A DNA stretch of 64,000 nucleotides from Tetrapyrgos nigripes (lineage: Eukaryota; Basidiomycota; Agaricomycetes; Agaricales; Campanellaceae). Below, one piece after another: positions 58,985 to 64,000 of the stretch (position 1 is the first letter of the stretch; every line of letters starts with the position of its first letter). Position numbers and translations under genes: made by a program. The notes beneath the pieces were generated by a model. The model did not search any database. It was given only the letters and a program-made list of their open reading frames with translations, and had not been told where the DNA came from. Where the stretch lies: positions 274,548 to 338,547 of the forward strand of contig JAACJM010000082.1 of NCBI GenBank assembly GCA_013368315.1, read 5' to 3'.

Positions 58985-59800
58985 TCTCGTCACCAGCATC
59001 AGTTACAATGGTTGTAGGGCTCTCAAATTTTGCATTCCAGCTCCTATTTAAATCTAATCCTTTGGAAAATACTCAGAAAGGAGGTAGCATCATCAGGAAA
59101 TGGCCCGATTTCATTGAGGGGTTACCGTGGGTTTTTTTGTTGCCGACAGGACTCCTCGACTTTTGGCACCTCTGTATCTCTCGTTCCTTGGCACTTTTAG
59201 AGTAGGTTTGTACGTTAGGATAATGAAATACAAAGATATTGTTGAACTAGAGCGAATACATACAAAATTTTGTCGAAAGGACTTCTATAATGTTCCTCAA
59301 AATATTAGGTTGTGGGAATGTTGTAGGGCTGTGAAGTTTCGGGGTTGTGATCGGTTGTACGACCGCCTACAACCATGTGCAACCTTTTTGGACAGTTTCC
59401 TGATGATTAGCTAATATTGTGACCTATGTTGCTACCCCAGCATCAGTTGCAATGGTTTTAGGGCTCTCAAATTTCGCATTCCAGCTCCTATTTAAGTCTA
59501 ATCCTTTGGAAAATACTCAGAATTTAGAAAGGAGGTGACATTAGCTAATATTGTGACCTTTGTTGCTACCCCAGCATCAGTCACAATGATTATAGGACTC
59601 TCAAATTTCGTATTCTGAGTATTTAAGACTCAAACAAGAGTGAGAAAGGAGGTGGCATTAGCTGAGAATGCTAATATTGTGACCTATGCTGCTACCCCAG
59701 CATCAGTCACAATGGTTGTAGGACTCTCAAATTTGGCATTCTGACTCTCATTTGAGTCTACTCCTCTGGAAAATACTCAGAAAGAAGGTGGTATTAGGTG
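58985..59800. repeat. Degenerate tandem array of ~125-bp units
   Basis: Units sharing catcagt(t/c)acaatggttgtagg, then gctctcaaatttngcattc and ggaaaatactcag, occur near 58998, 59441, 59574 and 59700. About 300 bp of unrelated sequence separates the first from the others. This is the counterpart of the eight-unit array at 51.6 kb, though with a different unit sequence. Confidence 0.7.
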
Positions 59801-59889
59801 AGACTCCAAATATTGAGCAAGTAATTACAAAGAATCAAGAGTTTCTGGTAAAAAAACCAGAGGCAAATTGACGAGAATATAAGGCCCCA

Positions 59890-60260
59890 ATGAGAGATGA
59901 TACCTGTCTCATTCATTCATTCATTCAGTCAACAAATGATCATTCCATTGATCTGGTATCTAAACTGGACAGTGGGAGAGGTATGTAGTAGATATATACA
60001 TGCCTGGGCCAGAATATATACAGGAAACAATGCAGTGGTGTATCAAACGAGCAACAAAAGAAAAGACTGCTACTTTCCAAAAGCAAAGGTTTGAGTCTGA
60101 TTGAATGCATTTGACTTGGACAAAGAGAATTGTAAGACCTGTGATAAGTGCAGATGGGTGTCGTCTATCAGTAGAGGAGGGGGGAGTCGTTGATGGTGAT
60201 GGCAGTAGCACTTGATGGTCCAGGATCACCTAAACGAGACATGACTAATAGGTCTAGATC
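59890..60260 (-). pseudogene. Accessory-gene C-terminal fragment in the second element
   Basis: Minus-strand MSRLGDPGPSSATAITIND and HPSALITGLTILF match the C-terminal exon of the gene at 52559-54013 (MSRAGESSTAVITSND and HPSALITGLTQKF). The flanking non-coding sequence (gatctggtatctaaactgga) is also shared. The rest of the gene is absent. Confidence 0.7.
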
Positions 60261-60619
60261 AGAACCCATATGAACAGATTTGATTTGTTCAACTTACATC
60301 GGGTTTTCCTGGCATTTTCCAAGCGACGCTCTGGTATAGCCCATTAGGCCTCTTTGAGGGATCGATGTTTTTTTGTTTGAGTCGTTCTCAACTCGTTCTT
60401 ATAACCCGACGTTCTAAGATGTGGCTATGCTTCAGAGCTCTACCATTCAGTCGGCAAAATCCCATACTGTGCCGATATGCCGTGCCACGCGTAGTGATGG
60501 CCCATATTTCCCTCATCATAGATAAGACCAAAAAACAGTGCCTGCACTGCCAAAAGAGCTAACAATGACAACCTATTTTGGGGTAGTGACTGCCATTCTG
60601 TATTGCTAGGTGTCAGCCA

Positions 60620-60817
60620 AAACAATTCAGAACAGGTCCGAGTTTTGAACAAAAAAAAGTTTTTGAACGGGTCCAAGGTTTGAAAAAAGTTTTTGAACGG
60701 GTCGGAGTTTTTGAAAAAAGTTTTTGAACGGGTCTGAGTTTTGAAAAAGTTTTTGAACGGGTCCGACTTTTGAAATGAAAACGGGTACCTGAATAAATGT
60801 GCACTTGGAACGGCATA
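60620..60817. repeat. Terminal array of the second element
   Basis: Four to five copies of gtttttgaacgggtc(c/t)gagttttgaa at about 32-bp spacing, then gtacctgaataaatgtgcac and the presumed terminus cggcata. The design (a repeated 'acgggt' motif ending with gtgcac) is the same as in the 49.0-58.6 kb element. Confidence 0.7.
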
Positions 60818-60840
60818 ATTCTACGCATAACCAGGACAAC

Positions 60841-61119
60841 ATGTACAAGGAAGCTCGCTGGCTACACAAAATCCAACAAGTCAAGGACGAGATCAAGAAG
60901 GATCCAACCAAACTTTCCCAATTCAGTAGTCTGATATACCAGGTTGATATGTCTGGGCACAAGGTCTGCAAATGCAACCGTTGCACCCCGTTCACAGACT
61001 GGGTAAAGAAGGTTTGTGGGGACATTGAGAAGATGGAAGACTTCCAAACTATTGCGAGGAGGTATTTGACGGAGAAGTGCGCTAGAAGTCGATCTGTCTG
61101 TCCTCCAACTACGGTGTAA
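60841..61119 (+). CDS. C-terminal piece of an unknown protein
   Basis: The open frame from MYKEARWLHKIQQVKDEIK to YLTEKCARSRSVCPPTTV ends at 61119 and contains C-K-C-N-R-C, a small cysteine cluster. It begins immediately after the transposon terminus (60817), so it may be a gene interrupted by the element. I see no upstream exons and no known family. Confidence 0.35.
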   Translation: MYKEARWLHKIQQVKDEIKKDPTKLSQFSSLIYQVDMSGHKVCKCNRCTPFTDWVKKVCGDIEKMEDFQTIARRYLTEKCARSRSVCPPTTV

Positions 61120-61411
61120 GCTTGTGTGATATTCCTGATGACGTACATGTACGTTCGACCGAAGGGAGAAGTGTCCAACCGAATGAGCTAGTTTACTCGT
61201 GCATGTATCCCAAATATCTATGATTTGAGTCCATATGCTTGAGATAGGCCGGAAGCACAAACTTTTGCTCCATTTTCAATGTAAAGAATAACGAGGTACG
61301 CAAGAGATATAGTCAAGTGTTGTCTAGCAATAGCGTGCACTAGAACAAATCTTTACATTCTGCTCACTCTACTGTGATCGTCAAAAACACCACTCTTACC
61401 CAATCAAACCC
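61120..61411. other. Short gene-free spacer
   Basis: No ORF or repeat of note lies between the unknown C-terminal piece and the aminotransferase stop. Confidence 0.4.
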
Positions 61412-61504
61412 TCACAATCCCAACTCCTTCCTGAAAATACCCAAAATCCTCTCAACTTCCTCAACCGTATTATAATGGACCAACGACACCCTCACCGCCC
61501 CATC
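61412..61504 (-). CDS. Class V aminotransferase, last exon only (partial)
   Basis: A 93-nt minus-strand open segment encodes DGAVRVSLVHYNTVEEVE and RILGIFRKELGL, then stops at 61412. The first phrase is the conserved C-terminal region of cysteine-desulfurase-like class V aminotransferases. It begins at a proper acceptor (ttatag, 61505-61510). Upstream of this the expected remaining exons are replaced by minisatellites, so the gene is a truncated remnant or its body has been displaced. Confidence 0.6.
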   Translation of the reverse strand, partial: DGAVRVSLVHYNTVEEVERILGIFRKELGL

Positions 61505-61558
61505 CTATAAGATAACCCCTCTCATAATGGCCATCGTGACAGCTGGAATAAGCCTTAG

Positions 61559-61735
61559 GCAGCAGGTTTCCAGTGCACGGACCATAAGAATACCCAAAGT
61601 GTTGCTTGGTCCGTGCACATCTGGACGCTCAAAGCGAAAGTGAACGCTTTGGGCGTTCAGATGGCAGCAGGTTTCCAGTGCACGGACCATAAGAACGCCC
61701 AAAGCATTCACTTGGCCAGTGCACATCTGGACGCT
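61559..61735. repeat. Minisatellite 1, 104-bp unit with palindromic cores
   Basis: Two units starting ggcagcaggtttccagtgca (61559 and 61663) contain inverted copies of gcccaaag and gcgttc. The first unit can fold back on itself. Confidence 0.8.
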
Positions 61736-61739
61736 GATG

Positions 61740-61975
61740 GATGAGTGAAGTAATACTCCGCTCACTGTGTCCAAAATATATTCTATACTCAAAATTTTAT
61801 CAGGACGCTGTGAGCGGAGTGAACACTCACAGCGTCCAAAACATATTCTACACTCAAAGATTTCATGGACACTGTGAGCTTTCACTCCGCTCACAGCGTT
61901 CAAAATATATTCTACACTCAAAGATTTAATGGGACGCTGTGAGCAGATTCAATGCTCACAGCATCCTGGTTTAAT
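61740..61975. repeat. Minisatellite 2, ~65-70-bp unit
   Basis: Units built from (g)tgagcggagt, cactcacagcgtccaaaa and tatattctacactcaaagat recur three times, with inverted halves (cgctgtgagcgg and ccgctcacagcg). Confidence 0.75.
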
Positions 61976-61989
61976 GCTTCAGCCACTGA

Positions 61990-62290
61990 GAATAAAAAAT
62001 TGTATTGAAAGAGAGGCTCTAGTAAGTTCTTGACGCTTTGAGCGTTGAGTGATTCTCTTGACACTTTAAGTGTCAAGTACTCCTCTCAATGCTCAATGCG
62101 TAGAGTACTTGTCTTGACACTTTGAGCGTCCAGACCTGCACTCAAAGTTTCAAGCCTTTTTTTTCACTCATACTTGACACTCAGAGTGTCAAGTACTGTA
62201 CTCGACGCTCAAAGCATCAAGAAAGTGACTTGACACTTTGAGCGTTGAGAGGAGTGCTTGACACTTAAAGTGTCAAGAGAATACTTATAC
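61990..62290. repeat. Minisatellite 3, inverted 'cttgacactttgagcgtcaag' units
   Basis: The core ttgacactttgagcgt(c/t) and its complement recur about ten times with single-base variation. Many adjacent cores form palindromes. Confidence 0.75.
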
Positions 62291-62715
62291 TCATACTCAT
62301 GCCCAAAGCATCCATGTATGTGCATGAGTATGAGTACTCATATACATGGATGCTTTGGGCATTCCGCTCAGAGTGTTCATACACATACACATACTCATAC
62401 TCAGACTCATACATACATGGATGCTTTGGGCATTCCGCTCAGAGCTTTCATACACATACTCATACTCATGCACATACATGGATGCTTTGGGCATTCCGCT
62501 CAGAGCGTTCAGTATATGTATGTGCATATGCATACTTATAGTCATACTCATATGCATACATGGACACTTTGGGCATTCTGCTCAGAGTGTTCATACTCAT
62601 ACTTATACTCATACTCATTATGCATGCACATACATGGACACTTTAGGCATTCCGCTTAGAGCGTTCAGTATATGTATACTCATATGCATCCTCATATGCA
62701 CACATGGATGCTTCT
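62290..62715. repeat. Minisatellite 4, 60-78-bp unit
   Basis: Five units of catacatggatgctttggg, then cattccgctcagagcgttca, followed by a variable run of catactcata. ORFs across it (HIHGCFGHSAQS and the like) are repeat products. Confidence 0.85.
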
Positions 62716-62719
62716 TGAC

Positions 62720-62905
62720 ACTCTGCCCAAATCCTGTCCCCCCCCTACCCAAATCCTGCCCCTCCCCTACCCAAATCCTGCCCCTCCCCTACCCAAATCC
62801 TGCCCTCCCCTGCCCAATCCTGCCCTCCCCTGCCCAAATCCTGCCCCTCCCCTGCCCAAATCCTGCCCCTCCCCTGCCCAAATCCTGCCCCTCCCCTACC
62901 CCCCC
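62720..62905. repeat. Minisatellite 5, 22-23-bp 'cccaaatcctgcccctcccctac' unit
   Basis: About eight near-identical units, strongly strand-asymmetric (C on the plus strand). Confidence 0.9.
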
Positions 62906-63069
62906 TGGGGTAGACCCTACTCAAACCCTAGGATATCCTAATAACCCTAACCTCACTACTATTGCCATTTTTTTCCAATCCCAAGGTAACATTCTGCGTA
63001 CACAATGCTTCCTGCGATGATGTAAGTACCTTCAGGTTCTGTGTGGTGTCTTGTGCGTCGCAAACTTAT

Positions 63070-63690
63070 CTTGTTATCCCTTACGATAGTTTGTGGTTAT
63101 CAACCACAACGGTGGCAGACCTATTAATCGCCCTACTCCTGGTCCTATATTATCGAGCGACCGACCGTCACATGACACTCAGGTCTTCATCCAAGTGAGT
63201 GCCCTTTTCCGCTTGGCAAATTCTGTAATGATTGGCGTAAGAAGATGAACAAATACATTTAGACTCGTTCGCCGTCTATCAACCCTCGCACTCAAAACCG
63301 GCTCTTTCACTGCTCTAACTGCAATACTATCTCTTGTATCTTTTTTGATTGATATCCAGAATAATGGTATGTACTATGTCCTATCCTCTCTGCTTTCATT
63401 TCCACTGGCATAGGACATTGACATTTGGCCTTCTTGAACTTTTGTCTTGAAGTCACCATCATGTTTGGCTACTGTTTCAGCTGTATCTATTCATTGACGC
63501 TCTTGTACAACCTGAATATTCGTCGGAGGCTGCTCAATCGCACGAATCCCACTGATGTTCTGTATATACGTATAGCTAATTTGGAGGAGGAAGAGGAGGA
63601 GAGTCGGAGTCGTGTCACAAGGTCGGGGCGAGTAATGTGGCGGACATCCCGAATGTGGAGTCAAGGTCGCAGTCCATAGGACTGTTCACC
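63070..63690 (+). pseudogene. DUF6534 membrane protein, C-terminal part with premature stop
   Basis: Exons encode WLSTTTVADLLIALLLVLYY, then LVRRLSTLALKTGSFTALTA and ILSLVSFLID. The last exon has HLAFLNFCLEVTIMFGYCF and LYNLNIRRRLLNR with an acidic tail. The layout matches the C-terminal half of the intact DUF6534 gene at 31-32.9 kb. A TGA stands where the family has Trp before HLAF (near 63420), and the N-terminal exons are missing at the minisatellite side. A short echo of the last motif (TLLYILNIRWKL) recurs at 63925-63960. Most likely a truncated pseudogene. Confidence 0.65.
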
Positions 63691-64000
63691 GTACCGTATA
63701 CGGTTACGACTGTATCGAGTATGGTGTTTGACGGATACAGAAATCCCGTAACCGTACAGTACAAGCGTTTTTCGAGGTCTGTCGGTACAGATACGGCATA
63801 TGGTATGGTTACGTTGGAGTTCATTGTAGAGCGTTAAAAGCTGGGTATCATTATAGTGAAACCTCGTACATCATGCTTATGGAATACTAGTAGCGAATAA
63901 TTAAGCAATGTTTTTTATCAACACTCTTGTACATCCTCAATATTCGTTGGAAGCTAATCACGAAAGCAAATACTGCTCGGAGTAGCACTTTACCTGACTT
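63691..64000. other. Right-edge region, DUF6534 3' flank
   Basis: Contains an AT-rich flank and, at about 63920-63965, a repeated fragment of the DUF6534 final exon. No complete gene is present before the window ends. Confidence 0.45.

Larger units (their letters stand above)
58560..60817. mobile_element. Decayed second element related to the large transposon
   Basis: From about 58560 to 60817 the layout repeats part of the large element in the same orientation. There is a tandem array (58985-59800), a C-terminal fragment of the accessory gene (60260-59890, minus), and an end made of (c/t)gaacgggtc(c/t)gagttttga units, finishing gaataaatgtgcacttggaa and cggcata at 60817. The tip gtgcac...ggcata resembles gtgcac...cagcata of the intact element. 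No left end was found; it is a truncated relative. Confidence 0.6.

Noticed and set aside
61559..62905. CRISPR-like array
   Set aside because: Units differ in length and sequence from block to block, there are no unique spacers, and the genome is clearly eukaryotic.
62258..63020. Open frames of up to 224 codons across 62.3-63.0 kb
   Set aside because: Composed of repeating minisatellite peptides (HIHGCFGHSAQS-like), present in several frames and on both strands.
1..64000. tRNA, rRNA or riboswitch genes
   Set aside because: I looked for B-box-like GGTTCGAATCC and for rRNA-like conserved stretches and saw none that fold convincingly.

Overview
The window is nuclear DNA of a filamentous fungus, almost certainly an agaricomycete (mushroom-forming basidiomycete). 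The protein genes carry many short GT-AG introns of about 50-70 nt. The families are typical of that group: DUF6534 seven-helix proteins, WSC-domain proteins, PalI/SUR7 tetraspan proteins, cytochrome P450s, SGNH esterases and BTB proteins. There are no bacterial-style operons, and I saw no tRNA, rRNA or CRISPR array. All names come from reading motifs; no database was searched.

Layout. 1-8.9 kb: a decayed non-LTR retrotransposon (LINE) on the minus strand (endonuclease, RNase H, reverse transcriptase). It is broken by a 1.09-kb hAT-like MITE, a 1.67-kb unidentified insertion with a 9-bp target duplication, and a 398-bp tandem duplication. 8.9-14.4 kb: gene relics, a second inverted copy of the MITE, and small repeats. 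14.4-21.7 kb: three copies (one inverted) of a segment holding an amino-acid-permease 3' end convergent with a small secreted six-cysteine protein gene. 21.7-23.9 kb: a broken SGNH (GDSL) esterase and a relic shared with 10.2 kb. 23.9-35.4 kb: the best-preserved genic block. It holds a WSC-domain protein (+), a purine permease of the NCS2/NAT family (-), a DUF6534 membrane protein (+) and a complete cytochrome P450 (-). 36.8-47.1 kb: two complete PalI/SUR7 paralogues, one PalI fragment, a 295-aa zinc-cluster-like protein, an acetyl-CoA synthetase relic and a P450 with its core deleted. 47.3-48.9 kb: a candidate TIR element. 49.0-58.6 kb: a 9.55-kb DNA transposon with long repeat-built terminal inverted repeats. 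It carries four gene-like regions: an unknown ORF with a GRPPK AT-hook, an accessory protein with a UIM-like helix, an integrase-type DDE transposase, and a BTB-like protein. 58.6-60.8 kb: the end of a related, decayed element. 61.4-62.9 kb: five successive minisatellites that lie between the last exon of a class V aminotransferase (-) and a DUF6534 relic (+).

Most notable are (i) three paralogous six-cysteine secreted protein genes whose reading frame and cysteine pattern come together only if a 17-nt exon and a one-nucleotide exon are spliced in, all splice sites being kept in all three copies; and (ii) the large DDE-integrase transposon carrying BTB and UIM-like (ubiquitin-pathway-looking) cargo. 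Several element genes contain frameshifts, so these copies are either decayed or affected by indel errors in the assembly.
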